Source of the DNA: an uncultured Ruminococcus sp.
GTDB lineage: Bacteria; Bacillota; Clostridia; Oscillospirales; Acutalibacteraceae
NCBI GenBank assembly: GCA_902777275.1
Contig: CACYTI010000027.1
Location: 1 to 53,164, forward strand
Direction of reading: 5' to 3'
Length of the DNA: 53,164 nt
The translations under genes and the position numbers were made by a program. Below the pieces are notes generated by a model. That model searched no databases, was not told where the DNA came from, and worked only from the letters and a program-made list of their open reading frames with translations. Every line of letters starts with the position of its first letter. The stretch's first letter is position 1. Shown here in pieces: positions 32,472-40,254 of this stretch.

Positions 32472-34862
32472 CTATTCTGCGCCTTTCAACGCTTCCACCA
32501 TATCTATTTTTTTATTCTTCCTTGCCACCATCAAACCGACCAAAAGCGACACGCCGAAGGTCAGCAGGATAGAAACGCTGTAGGTCAGCGCGCCTAACAT
32601 CAGCTTCATCTCGTATTCTCCCGCAAGAGCGGTGAGCAGCCATTGCAATACGCCTACGCCCGCAGGCAGACCGATGATCACACCGATGACGGTCAGCCAG
32701 ATATTCTGCGAAATCAAGAGCTTTCCGATGGTTCGGTTTCTGAACCCGAGCACCTTTAAGGTCGCAAGCTCGCGCGAGCGCTCCACATAGCTCATAATGC
32801 CGAGATTATACAAGACAACCACGCCGAGGATCACGGCGGCAACGACAAGGATGATCACCATACTGTCCATTATCTGCACAAAGCTGTTGAAGGTCTCCAT
32901 CAACTGCGCCTTGTCCTGCTTGCCGGCAATCAAATCATTACTTTTGATATCATCTGTTTTCCTGTCCGTGTAAATCGAGGAAATGCTGTAATCAAGCCCT
33001 AACTTGTCAGCGAGCGCGTCTGTCATTGTAACGCTTTCGGTCATCACCGAACGGTTGTAGCCGACGACCTTAACTGTGTAGGTTCCCTTAGAGCCGTAGG
33101 GTGAAAACTCTATCTCGTCGCCGATATCCGCCTTGTCCTTTAATCTGAGGCAGAGATACACACCATCGTCGCTCAGCTCGAGCCTGTTGTTGTCCTCGTT
33201 AATGACGTTGAGCAGCTTGCCCGGATTGTGCACGATATCGAGCGAAACGGTGTCGCCGTCCAAGCTGATGCCGCTCAGGCTCTCCCAGTCGCCGTCAAGC
33301 TCCTCACAAAGCGCCTTTGATTCTTTTAAATCGGCGTCGTCAACCAAATTTACCTTAGTGGTATAGTTGGAAATATCCTTGTCAAGCAGATCCAAAAAGC
33401 CGGACATCGTATCTCTCATACCCAAGCCGCCGACCATCAGCACCATACAGCCGACGATACCGAACAAGGTCATCATAGAACGGCTCTTGTGGCGGCTGAG
33501 GTCGCGGATATTCCACTTTGTTCCAAAGTGCAGCTTATCCCAAAAGCGGAAACGCTCAAAGAGTATTTTTCTCATCTTTTTCGGTGAGTACGGGCGCAGC
33601 GCATCGGCGGCAGTGCCTCTTATCTGCTGCCTGACAGAGAGATAACTGATCAGCGTCAACAGTAATACGGTACCAATCAGAACCGGATAACAGAACGCCG
33701 GTATCGCCGCGCTCCAGTCGGGCATATCAAAGTAGGTGCCCATCATACCGTTCTCACTCATAATAAGCTTGCAGATGAAGTAGCCGAGCGCCACACCGAA
33801 CAGTGTTCCGACAATTCCGATAAACAAGCCGTATGAGGTGTAATGGCGGAGGATGCGGCGGTTCTTGAAGCCGAGCGCTTTTAGTGTTCCTATCTGTGTT
33901 TTCTCCTTGGTGGCAATGCGGTGCATTGTCGTCACCATCGTGAGAATGGCGATCAAGAGGAACAGTACGGGCAGCACCGAGCCCATTGTCTTGCCTTCCT
34001 CAGCCTCGCCCTGCGATTCCTTATAGACAATGTGATCGTCCTTTGGCGTTACCATGATCGTCCTGCCGAGTTTTTCATGGATTGCTTTTTCGAGTTTCTC
34101 TTTTTCCATATCGGAAATCAGATTCACCTGCGCAAACACCTTGTCGGACGCTTCATCAAGCATTTTATCTGTGACAACAAGCTTTGTCAGGCTGTCGTCA
34201 ATGAATTCTTCGGGAACGTTTGACTTTTTTAATTCTTCGGCAAAATCGCTTTTTATCTTATCCTCTAAAACCGAACGCAGCTTTTTGGGAGAAATATAGG
34301 CGAAACCGTAGGTGTTATAGTCGGGCATCATCTGGTTTTTATCGGCGACGCAGATCATATGCTCGCCTGATTTTATCAAGCCGACGATCTCGCCCGTGAT
34401 TTCAACGCCCTGAAATTCAAGCGATAAATTATCGCCGAGCTTATAGTCATTCGCCGCGGCGAATTTATCGCTCAACCAGAAGCCGTCGCCGTTTTTATCA
34501 TACGCAGCGCCGTCCATTACGATGAAGGTCGATACGTTATAATCCTCGCTCACATCCAGCGCAAGGCTTTTGTTTTTTTCGCCCTTTATATCGAGATTGA
34601 CGGACAGATAGCGCGTTGCCTTGTCAACGCCGTCAATATCAGAAATCTTATCTATATCGTCCTGCGTAAAGCCTTTTTCGGAATAAAGGCGGTAGTCGGC
34701 GTAGTTTGTATCGTCAAAGAATTTGAACGTGTCCACCTCGATTGTTTTCCACTCCATATTGAAGCCGAGGAACATTCCCATACCGAGCGTGATCATTAAG
34801 ATCATCGAGATAAACTGCGCCTTGTAACCCCACGCAGTGCGGAACAATTTGCGTATCAGCAT
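32472..34862 (-). CDS. FtsX/MacB-type ABC permease with two core domains
   Basis: 796 residues from ATG 34862 (TAATG overlap with the ATPase gene; an ATG 6 nt earlier is too close to GAGGTGG). N-terminal helix, ~250-residue extracytoplasmic domain, three helices of the first FtsX module ('VLPVLFLLIAILTMVTTMHRIATKEKTQIGTLKALGF'), a cytosolic link, a further helix, a second extracytoplasmic domain, and a second FtsX module ending 'DMVEALKGAE'. Such large permeases act in mechanotransmission or in export of lipids, peptides or metallophores. Its ATPase is the next gene upstream. Confidence 0.9.
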   Translation of the reverse strand: MLIRKLFRTAWGYKAQFISMILMITLGMGMFLGFNMEWKTIEVDTFKFFDDTNYADYRLYSEKGFTQDDIDKISDIDGVDKATRYLSVNLDIKGEKNKSLALDVSEDYNVSTFIVMDGAAYDKNGDGFWLSDKFAAANDYKLGDNLSLEFQGVEITGEIVGLIKSGEHMICVADKNQMMPDYNTYGFAYISPKKLRSVLEDKIKSDFAEELKKSNVPEEFIDDSLTKLVVTDKMLDEASDKVFAQVNLISDMEKEKLEKAIHEKLGRTIMVTPKDDHIVYKESQGEAEEGKTMGSVLPVLFLLIAILTMVTTMHRIATKEKTQIGTLKALGFKNRRILRHYTSYGLFIGIVGTLFGVALGYFICKLIMSENGMMGTYFDMPDWSAAIPAFCYPVLIGTVLLLTLISYLSVRQQIRGTAADALRPYSPKKMRKILFERFRFWDKLHFGTKWNIRDLSRHKSRSMMTLFGIVGCMVLMVGGLGMRDTMSGFLDLLDKDISNYTTKVNLVDDADLKESKALCEELDGDWESLSGISLDGDTVSLDIVHNPGKLLNVINEDNNRLELSDDGVYLCLRLKDKADIGDEIEFSPYGSKGTYTVKVVGYNRSVMTESVTMTDALADKLGLDYSISSIYTDRKTDDIKSNDLIAGKQDKAQLMETFNSFVQIMDSMVIILVVAAVILGVVVLYNLGIMSYVERSRELATLKVLGFRNRTIGKLLISQNIWLTVIGVIIGLPAGVGVLQWLLTALAGEYEMKLMLGALTYSVSILLTFGVSLLVGLMVARKNKKIDMVEALKGAE

Positions 34863-35563
34863 TACCATTCCACCTCGTCAGCGCTCATCGGGTTTTCCTG
34901 CTCATTGATCGAGCGTATTTTGCCGTTTTTCACACGGATCACAACGTCAGCCATTATTGCTATGCTTTGATTATGCGTGACGATAACGATGGTCTTGCCG
35001 TAATTCTTCGCCATACCGAGAAGAAGCTTTAATACCATAACGCCTGTTTCGGAATCGAGCGCCCCGGTCGGCTCGTCGCAAAGTAAAATTATCGGATTTT
35101 TGGCTAAGGCTCTGGCGATGGAGATCCTCTGCTGTTCGCCGCCCGAAAGCTCTGACGGAAAGTTGTGCAGGTGGTCGGTCAGTCCTACTTCGGCGATCAT
35201 CTGTTTAGCGTCAAGAGCGTTTGGTGAGATGGTTGACACAAGTTCTACGTTTTCATAAACCGTCAGAGTGGGGATCAGGTTGTAGAACTGGAAGACAAAG
35301 CCGACCGTTGCTGCGCGGTAATCGGCAAGCTCGTTATCGGACAGCGTGCTGATATCCCTGCCGTTAACGGTGATCTTACCTTCTGTGGGGCTGTCAAGTC
35401 CGCCGAGCAAATTCAGCAGCGTGCTTTTGCCGGCACCAGAGGGGCCGAGAATGACGACGAATTTGCCCTCATCCAGCGAAAAGCTGACCTGATTCAACGC
35501 CTTTAGCTCATGCTCACCGCTTGTATACGTTTTTGTTACATTTTCAAATTGTACGATCGGCAT
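34862..35563 (-). CDS. ABC ATPase, MacB/LolD type
   Basis: 233 residues from ATG 35563 (GGAGG 8 nt before; an ATG 6 nt upstream is too close). Walker A 'GPSGAGKST', '[18 protein letters not shown]' Q-loop typical of MacB/LolD, signature 'LSGGEQQR', Walker B '[13 protein letters not shown]', H-loop 'VTHN'. It energises the FtsX-type permease, with a one-base overlap to it. Confidence 0.93.
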   Translation of the reverse strand: MPIVQFENVTKTYTSGEHELKALNQVSFSLDEGKFVVILGPSGAGKSTLLNLLGGLDSPTEGKITVNGRDISTLSDNELADYRAATVGFVFQFYNLIPTLTVYENVELVSTISPNALDAKQMIAEVGLTDHLHNFPSELSGGEQQRISIARALAKNPIILLCDEPTGALDSETGVMVLKLLLGMAKNYGKTIVIVTHNQSIAIMADVVIRVKNGKIRSINEQENPMSADEVEW

Positions 35564-35565
35564 TA

Positions 35566-35823
35566 TCATTTCCTCCCAAACAGCGAAAAATGTTTCTTCT
35601 CATAAGGTGCGGTTTTGATCTCCAAAACCTTGTAGCCCGTCTTGCCGACGGCTTCTTTGAGGGCTGTTTCATCAAGCGAATCTTCGCTGATGATCTCTGT
35701 CACGCCCTTTGCGTGAGAAGAGGTGACCTTATTGATTTTGAAATGCTGACGGATCGTATCGTTGATATGGCTCTCACACATACCGCACATCATTCCGTCG
35801 ATTTTAAGTGTCGTTTTTATCAT
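35566..35823 (-). CDS. HMA-domain metal-binding protein
   Basis: 85 residues: a CopZ-like heavy-metal-associated domain with M-x-C13-x2-C16 ('GMMCGMCESH'), followed by a basic tail. His after the second Cys and the extra Met are noteworthy. AGGAGG precedes the ATG. Its TGA overlaps the upstream ATG of the ABC ATPase gene. A cytosolic metal carrier for a transporter in the operon (inference). Confidence 0.9.
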   Translation of the reverse strand: MIKTTLKIDGMMCGMCESHINDTIRQHFKINKVTSSHAKGVTEIISEDSLDETALKEAVGKTGYKVLEIKTAPYEKKHFSLFGRK

Positions 35824-35832
35824 AATGACCTC

Positions 35833-36384
35833 CTATTTAGAAACCGCTAATTTAATAAGCGGCTTGCCGGCGTACCATTGCTTTTTATAAACACCGGTGC
35901 ATTTTTTGTACTGATTGAAAAGCTTTTGCGCTTTTTCTTCGTCACCGTAGACCTTCCAGCAGCCTGCACATTTTGCACAGGAAGCCTTGTTCTCGATGAA
36001 GCCCTTCACATCTTCAACGGGATAGCCGAGAAACAGCCCGATTTCGTGAGGAAACTCGTCGCTCTCGCCGAGCCGTTTCATCAAACGCGCAAGGCATCTT
36101 CCGCAATTCTGCGTGCAATAACCACGCTGCGAAAGCAATTCTTCCGCTTCCTTGCCCTGAACATCAGGCAACAGCCTTGACGGACGGTAAGCGTAGATCA
36201 AAACCTTTTTGTTTTTGAAACGGAGCGGCACAAAACGCACACCCTTGTTTCTCAAAGAAATGTTGAGCTCTCTTAAAAACGCACAAACCTCATTATTGCT
36301 GTTATATGAGCAACTAAACAGGCTGCCCGTCTTGATTCCCGCCAAGGTAGGCGAGCAGTATTTTACAATAACTTCTTCTGACAT
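35833..36384 (-). CDS. DUF3793-family protein
   Basis: 183 residues. Cysteines at 'SPTLAGIKTGSLFSC', 'GYCTQNCGRCLARL' and 'ASCAKCAGCWKVYG', and 'FPHEIGLFLGYPVEDV' are typical of DUF3793, a clostridial family often found near FeoB and other metal genes. GAGGAG lies just before the ATG. It is the first gene of the operon, under the two GTTAG...CTAAC sites. The Cys clusters suggest metal or Fe-S binding, but the function is unknown. Confidence 0.9.
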   Translation of the reverse strand: MSEEVIVKYCSPTLAGIKTGSLFSCSYNSNNEVCAFLRELNISLRNKGVRFVPLRFKNKKVLIYAYRPSRLLPDVQGKEAEELLSQRGYCTQNCGRCLARLMKRLGESDEFPHEIGLFLGYPVEDVKGFIENKASCAKCAGCWKVYGDEEKAQKLFNQYKKCTGVYKKQWYAGKPLIKLAVSK

Positions 36385-36403
36385 AAGCTCCTCAAAAATC
36401 GCA

Positions 36404-36456
36404 GTTAGCCTAAGCTAACCATGTGCTTTAAAATTTAGCGGTTAGTTGCCGCTAAC
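36404..36456. promoter_or_regulatory. Two GTTAG...CTAAC operator sites
   Basis: GTTAGCCTAAGCTAAC (36404-36419) is a perfect 6-4-6 dyad with the same arms as the site at 28336-28351. GTTAGTTGCCGCTAAC (36441-36456) keeps the outer five bases of each arm. Both lie between the -10 box and the start codon of the DUF3793 operon. Confidence 0.7.
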
Positions 36457-36460
36457 TGAT

Positions 36461-36489
36461 ATTGTAATACATTTTTTGTTTTTTGTCAA
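36461..36489 (-). promoter_or_regulatory. Promoter of the DUF3793-ABC metal operon
   Basis: Minus strand TTGACA (36489-36484), 17-nt spacer, TACAAT (36466-36461). Confidence 0.85.
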
Positions 36490-36511
36490 GTTATCATATT
36501 CCGATTACAGC

Positions 36512-36590
36512 ATAAAATTTACCCGCCTGTTCACCAAAGTGCGAGCAGGCGGGATTTTACTTTTTATACTCTAAAACAATAAATCAGAAT
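36512..36590. repeat. Trailer/terminator repeat, second copy
   Basis: Stem CCCGCCTG (36523-36530) pairs with CAGGCGGG (36546-36553), then ATTTTACTTTTTATA on plus. About 60 bases align with 20476-20549: GCATAAAA, ACCCGCCTGTTCAC, GCAGGCGGG, TTTTACTTTTTATA, AAAACAA, AAATC are shared. No plus-strand gene ends here. Confidence 0.75.
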
Positions 36591-36593
36591 TTG

Positions 36594-36934
36594 TCATACA
36601 GTAAGCTCTATTTGATTGCCTTCTATAGCAATAATACAACTCTCATAATATCCATCTCCCGTTGTACGAGGACCGCTTCTACCTTCGCTGCACTCCCAAC
36701 ACTAAAAGCAACGTGAATAAACCCTGTGCGATTAATGTCTTTTTCAATATTCTTCATCTCTGGTTTATTCATAATCTCTAGCCTTGCACCATCATCAAAT
36801 GAAATGAAGTACGAACGAAATTCTGTTCTTTTATTGTGATACACATTGTTTGTTTTTCCACCCAAATAAGTGACGAAAAAATCTCTTGCTGATTCCAAAT
36901 CACTTACATACATTGCTATGTGTTCGATTTTCAT
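36594..36934 (-). pseudogene. VOC/glyoxalase-family protein with an out-of-frame deletion
   Basis: The frame from ATG 36934 encodes 'MKIEHIAMYVSDLESARDFFVTYLGG...[16 protein letters not shown]', a VOC domain with metal-ligand His5 and Glu of 'RLEIM'. It then shifts and ends at 36623. In the next frame the DNA gives the family's usual end '[26 protein letters not shown]' to TGA at 36594. About 15 residues between 'KVEA' and 'GPRT' are missing, so a deletion of roughly 45 bases caused the shift. Confidence 0.85.
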
Positions 36935-36954
36935 TTGTTCACCTCTGCAAATTT

Positions 36955-37009
36955 CGATTTATCGGGATGTTAATATAATAGAAATGCCGCCCGAGAAAAC
37001 TCGGGCGGC
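36955..37009. promoter_or_regulatory. Leader/promoter repeat with hairpin, second copy
   Basis: Minus strand TCTATTATATTAACATCCCG followed by ATAAATC matches the leader of 20550-21821 (21841-21867). Directly above it is a perfect 10-bp hairpin GCCGCCCGAG (36986-36995 with 37000-37009), which may terminate the former tRNA transcript. Confidence 0.65.
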
Positions 37010-37011
37010 GG

Positions 37012-37072
37012 TGGTGGACCATAGGGGGATCGAACCCCTGACCTCCAGATTGCGAACCTGGCGCTCTCCCGA
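37012..37072 (-). tRNA. 3' fragment of a tRNA-Ala(CGC) gene
   Basis: Minus strand from about 37072 reads GGGAGAGCGCC, anticodon arm CCAGG-TTCGCAA-TCTGG (anticodon CGC), GAGGTC variable loop, T-arm AGGGG-TTCGATC-CCCCT, and acceptor strand ATGGTCC-A-CCA. U70 and A73 fit alanine. The 5' acceptor strand and most of the D-arm are missing and replaced by unrelated sequence, so it cannot fold as a tRNA. It resembles the duplicated 3' part left at an integration site. Confidence 0.8.
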
Positions 37073-37092
37073 GTCACGCGCTTACGCACCCC

Positions 37093-37341
37093 AATGATCG
37101 CGGCTATTTCTTTCTTCGTGACGCCGTGGTTCTTCGCATTTAACAAATGATAGCTGAGGGAGGAATCTGTGATTCCCGACGCCATAAGCGAAACGACTGT
37201 GATAATGCATTTGGTCTTGACGTCGATTGCCTCCTCGTTCCACACCTCGCCGAACAATACATCGTCGTTGAGGTGGGCAAACATCGGCGCAAATTCGCCA
37301 AGCTGATCTCTGCCTGCTGTTTGTTTGATTTTTTCTGCCAT
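37093..37341 (-). pseudogene. Carboxymuconolactone decarboxylase-like protein, 3' truncated
   Basis: ATG 37341 (GGAGGG upstream) starts 'EKIKQTAGRDQLGEFAPMFAHLNDDVLFGEVW', typical of small AhpD/CMD-fold proteins. The frame is normal to 'KKEIAAII' (residue 83), where relatives continue 'THAAFYAGWPNAW..F'. Here it runs into the tRNA fragment. About 25 residues including the last helix are lost. It is the last gene of the TetR-controlled redox operon. Confidence 0.85.
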
Positions 37342-37354
37342 AATGACCCTCCAA

Positions 37355-37828
37355 TCAATACTTGTCTGCGAATGCCTTTAATTTCTTCTCGTTCGGATTG
37401 CCGTTGAGAATTTCGCCTGCGATGATCTGCGCGTTTGGTGCGGATGGCTGTAAGCTCTGTACGGCTTTGCCGAAGCCCGAACCGCCGGAGGTAGCGAACA
37501 GAACGATTATTTTGCCGCTGAAATCATACGCCTCTAAGAACGTGTTGATGATCGTCGGCGCAATATACCACCAAATCGGGAATCCGATGAAAATCGTATC
37601 ATAGGCGGCAATATTTGCGTTGGTATCGGCTAATGCAGGGCGGGAGTTTTTATCTCTCATTTCAACCGAACTTCTCGACTGCTTATCCATCCAGTTGAGA
37701 TCGGCTCTTGTGTAGGGTACGGCAGGGCGTATCTCATATATATCCGCACCTGCGGCAGATGCAAGATTCTTCGCAACTCTCGCGGTCGTACCGCTTGCTG
37801 AAAAATAGGCGACTAATTTTTTACTCAT
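37355..37828 (-). CDS. Flavodoxin
   Basis: 157 residues. FMN phosphate loop 'YFSASGTTARVA', then 'DTIFIGFPIWWYIAPTIINTFLEAYDFSGK' and 'FATSGGSGFGKAVQSLQ', the signature of the flavodoxin group encoded with aldo-keto reductases in gut Clostridia. Electron carrier, cytosolic. AAAGGAG precedes the ATG. It overlaps the DUF4405 gene by 8 nt. Confidence 0.92.
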   Translation of the reverse strand: MSKKLVAYFSASGTTARVAKNLASAAGADIYEIRPAVPYTRADLNWMDKQSRSSVEMRDKNSRPALADTNANIAAYDTIFIGFPIWWYIAPTIINTFLEAYDFSGKIIVLFATSGGSGFGKAVQSLQPSAPNAQIIAGEILNGNPNEKKLKAFADKY

Positions 37829-38501
37829 GATGATCTTCTCCTTTATGCTTTTTCTTTGCCCCTGCTTTCAGCATCATAGACAGAAGGTACGAGAGAAACG
37901 TCCATGCGAGCAACATAGAAAGGTTTTCTGCTAAGACGACCCAAGCAGGTCTGGAGTAATCCAAGAATGCAAAGTGTGTTTTCATCAACAGGTAATCTGC
38001 GATATTCAATTTCATAAAAAGCCAAAATCCGTAGAGGGATATCCCGCTCATAAGGATATGAACGATGATCCGCACTGCTTTGTTTCTGAACTTTGATAAC
38101 ATCAGGTTGAGGTGTAGTCCGATGTGCAATCCCATCAGGACAAACGACCAATATGACAGCATCAGATGCAGCTTGCGAGGCCAGACTACTCCGACAACAC
38201 CGCTGAGGAACGGGGTCGCGTACCGGCTCATCAGCATTCCGGTGATTGGCGTTGCGACAAAGCTGAGCAGCAGCGCGGTGTTCACGATCAGCATAAATAC
38301 CCTGACCGGCGTATACTTGCCCTTGAAGATGGAAATATAGTATTTTCGGTTGAGGATATGGTGCGCGATGACGAGGACGAACATCCCGATACCGATATAT
38401 TCGTGCAGCTGTTGCTGTGTGATCTGCATTGCCATGAGCAGCAGCAAGACAACTGTCATCAGGATGTCGATCGAACGCATTATTATCTTCTTCGTTTTCA
38501 T
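37821..38501 (-). CDS. DUF4405 cytochrome b-like membrane protein
   Basis: 226 residues with about five or six membrane helices. Pairs of histidines inside helices ('QLHEYIGIGMFVLVIAHHILN', 'KLHLMLSYWSFVLMGLHIGLHLNLM') match the heme-ligand pattern of DUF4405/ferric reductase-like proteins. It probably passes electrons across the membrane between the flavodoxin lipoprotein outside and cytosolic donors (inference). AAGGCGG precedes the ATG. Confidence 0.85.
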   Translation of the reverse strand: MKTKKIIMRSIDILMTVVLLLLMAMQITQQQLHEYIGIGMFVLVIAHHILNRKYYISIFKGKYTPVRVFMLIVNTALLLSFVATPITGMLMSRYATPFLSGVVGVVWPRKLHLMLSYWSFVLMGLHIGLHLNLMLSKFRNKAVRIIVHILMSGISLYGFWLFMKLNIADYLLMKTHFAFLDYSRPAWVVLAENLSMLLAWTFLSYLLSMMLKAGAKKKHKGEDHHE

Positions 38502-38534
38502 GCTTCGCCGCCTTTGTGTTTTATAAGATACCCT

Positions 38535-39191
38535 TTACTTACTATCGAGCCAGCTTTGAAGCTCTGTATCGGAGATTCCGGCATCAAGGCGGTCGCCGCT
38601 TTTCCAATTACCCGAACCCGCGTTGCTTTTCAGGTTATCCCCACTGCTGCCGATTCCGGAACCTCCGGAGGTACAGAACGGGATGACCGTCTTGCCGGTA
38701 AAGTCATAGCTTTCGACGAAGGTATCCATTATACGCGGTTCCTCTCCCCACCAAATCGGGAAGCCGAGATAAATCGTATCATAAGCGCTTAAATCAACCT
38801 TATCACTTCCGATTTCAGGACGAATCGTTTTATCATTCTGCTCGATGGTACTACGGCTGTTGCTGTCATGCCAGTTCAGATCGTCATCGGAATACGGCTG
38901 TGCAGGGACGATCTCGTATAAATCCGCATTTTCGAGTGAGGCGATTTTTTCGGCAACGCCTTTCGTCGTTCCTGTCGCAGAGAAATACGCTACCAACACC
39001 TTTGAAGTACCGCTTGTGGTTTCTCCGGTTCCGGATCCGGCGGCTTGCTTCTCCGTTCCTTGAACAGCAGATTTTTCATTGGTATTCGCTGCTGTTGTCT
39101 CAGCTGTTTTTGTGTTACCGCCGCAAGCCGCAAGGCTCAAAACGAGAAGCAAAGCAAGAGTCAATGCAAAAATTGATTTGATTCTTTTCAT
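38535..39191 (-). CDS. Flavodoxin-domain lipoprotein
   Basis: 218 residues. Type II signal peptide with lipobox LAAC (Cys23), a ~40-residue Thr/Gly/Ser linker, then a flavodoxin domain ('VLVAYFSATGTTKGVAEKIA', 'LGFPIWWGEEPRIMDTFVESYDFTGK', 'FCTSGGSGIGSS'). The domain is paralogous to 37355-37828 but exported. GGAGG 6 nt before the ATG. An extracytoplasmic flavodoxin next to a DUF4405 membrane protein suggests electron transfer across the membrane. Confidence 0.92.
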   Translation of the reverse strand: MKRIKSIFALTLALLLVLSLAACGGNTKTAETTAANTNEKSAVQGTEKQAAGSGTGETTSGTSKVLVAYFSATGTTKGVAEKIASLENADLYEIVPAQPYSDDDLNWHDSNSRSTIEQNDKTIRPEIGSDKVDLSAYDTIYLGFPIWWGEEPRIMDTFVESYDFTGKTVIPFCTSGGSGIGSSGDNLKSNAGSGNWKSGDRLDAGISDTELQSWLDSK

Positions 39192-39203
39192 CGTTATCCT
39201 CCA

Positions 39204-40253
39204 TTATACATTCTTGATCTTCTGATCGCCGGTTGACCAAACATGCTTCTTCCCGGCGTCGGAAGGCTTATTCTGCGCCATCACGCCCGCGAGAGGATGT
39301 GGAACATATGGTTCCTCCAAGTAGGCAAATTCTTCATCCGTCAGCTCTAAATCAACTGACTTTGCCGCGCCCTCGATATGGTGCAGCTTTGTTGCGCCGA
39401 CTACGGGTGAAGTTACCTTTGTTAAAAGCCACGCAAGGGAAATCTCCGTCATGGTCACGCCGTGTTTTTCGGCAAGCTCGGCAACACGGGCAATAATGAT
39501 GTTGTCCTGTTCTGCGGTCGCGTCATATTTGAACTTTGCGTAGGCGTCCTCTAACGCTCTTTTTGTATTGTCCACACCCGGCTTTCGTGAAAGTCTGCCG
39601 CTTGCAAGAGCGCTATATGGCGTGAGAGCAATGTTTTCCTCCTCACAGAAAGGAACCATTTCACGCTCTTCCTCGCGGAAGATCAGGTTATAGTGTCCCT
39701 GAACGGATACAAATTTGGCAAAGCCTTCTTTTTCGGCAAATGCGTTTGCTTTGGCGAGCTGCCACGCAAAGCAGTTGGATATGCCGATATACCTCGCCTT
39801 TCCGGCTTTTACGATACGGTTCAGTCCGTCCATAATATCCTCGATAGGCGTTTGCCAATCCCACATATGATAGATGTACAGATCGACATAGTCCATACCG
39901 AGATTGCTTAGACTTGTGTTGAGCATATTCTCAATATGCTGCTGACCGCTGATATCTTTTTCGATTTCATCAGGTGTGCGCGGCAGGAACTTCGTTGCAA
40001 CAACCACCTCGTCACGCTTTGCAAAATCACGCAAAGCGCGGTCGAGATACTGCTCGCTGGTGCCGCTCTGGTAGGCGATGGCGGTATCGTAGAAGTTCAC
40101 GCCGAGATCGAGTCCTCTTTTGATGATCTCACGCGTATGTTCCTCGTCGATTGTCCAGCTGTGCTGACCGCGCGCTGAATCTCCAAAGCCCATACATCCC
40201 ATACAAATTCGGGAAACATTCAAATCCGAATTGCCGAGTTTCGTATATTTCAT
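39204..40253 (-). CDS. Aldo-keto reductase
   Basis: 349 residues. Catalytic tetrad D56, Y61 ('NFYDTAIAYQSGTSEQ'), K88 ('VVATKF') and H129 ('YIYHMWD'). C-terminal NADPH site 'SPVVGATKLHHIEGA'. It reduces aldehydes or ketones; the substrate is not predictable. AAAGGAA lies before the ATG, which overlaps the end of the second reductase gene closely. Confidence 0.92.
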   Translation of the reverse strand: MKYTKLGNSDLNVSRICMGCMGFGDSARGQHSWTIDEEHTREIIKRGLDLGVNFYDTAIAYQSGTSEQYLDRALRDFAKRDEVVVATKFLPRTPDEIEKDISGQQHIENMLNTSLSNLGMDYVDLYIYHMWDWQTPIEDIMDGLNRIVKAGKARYIGISNCFAWQLAKANAFAEKEGFAKFVSVQGHYNLIFREEEREMVPFCEEENIALTPYSALASGRLSRKPGVDNTKRALEDAYAKFKYDATAEQDNIIIARVAELAEKHGVTMTEISLAWLLTKVTSPVVGATKLHHIEGAAKSVDLELTDEEFAYLEEPYVPHPLAGVMAQNKPSDAGKKHVWSTGDQKIKNV

Positions 40254-40254
40254 A

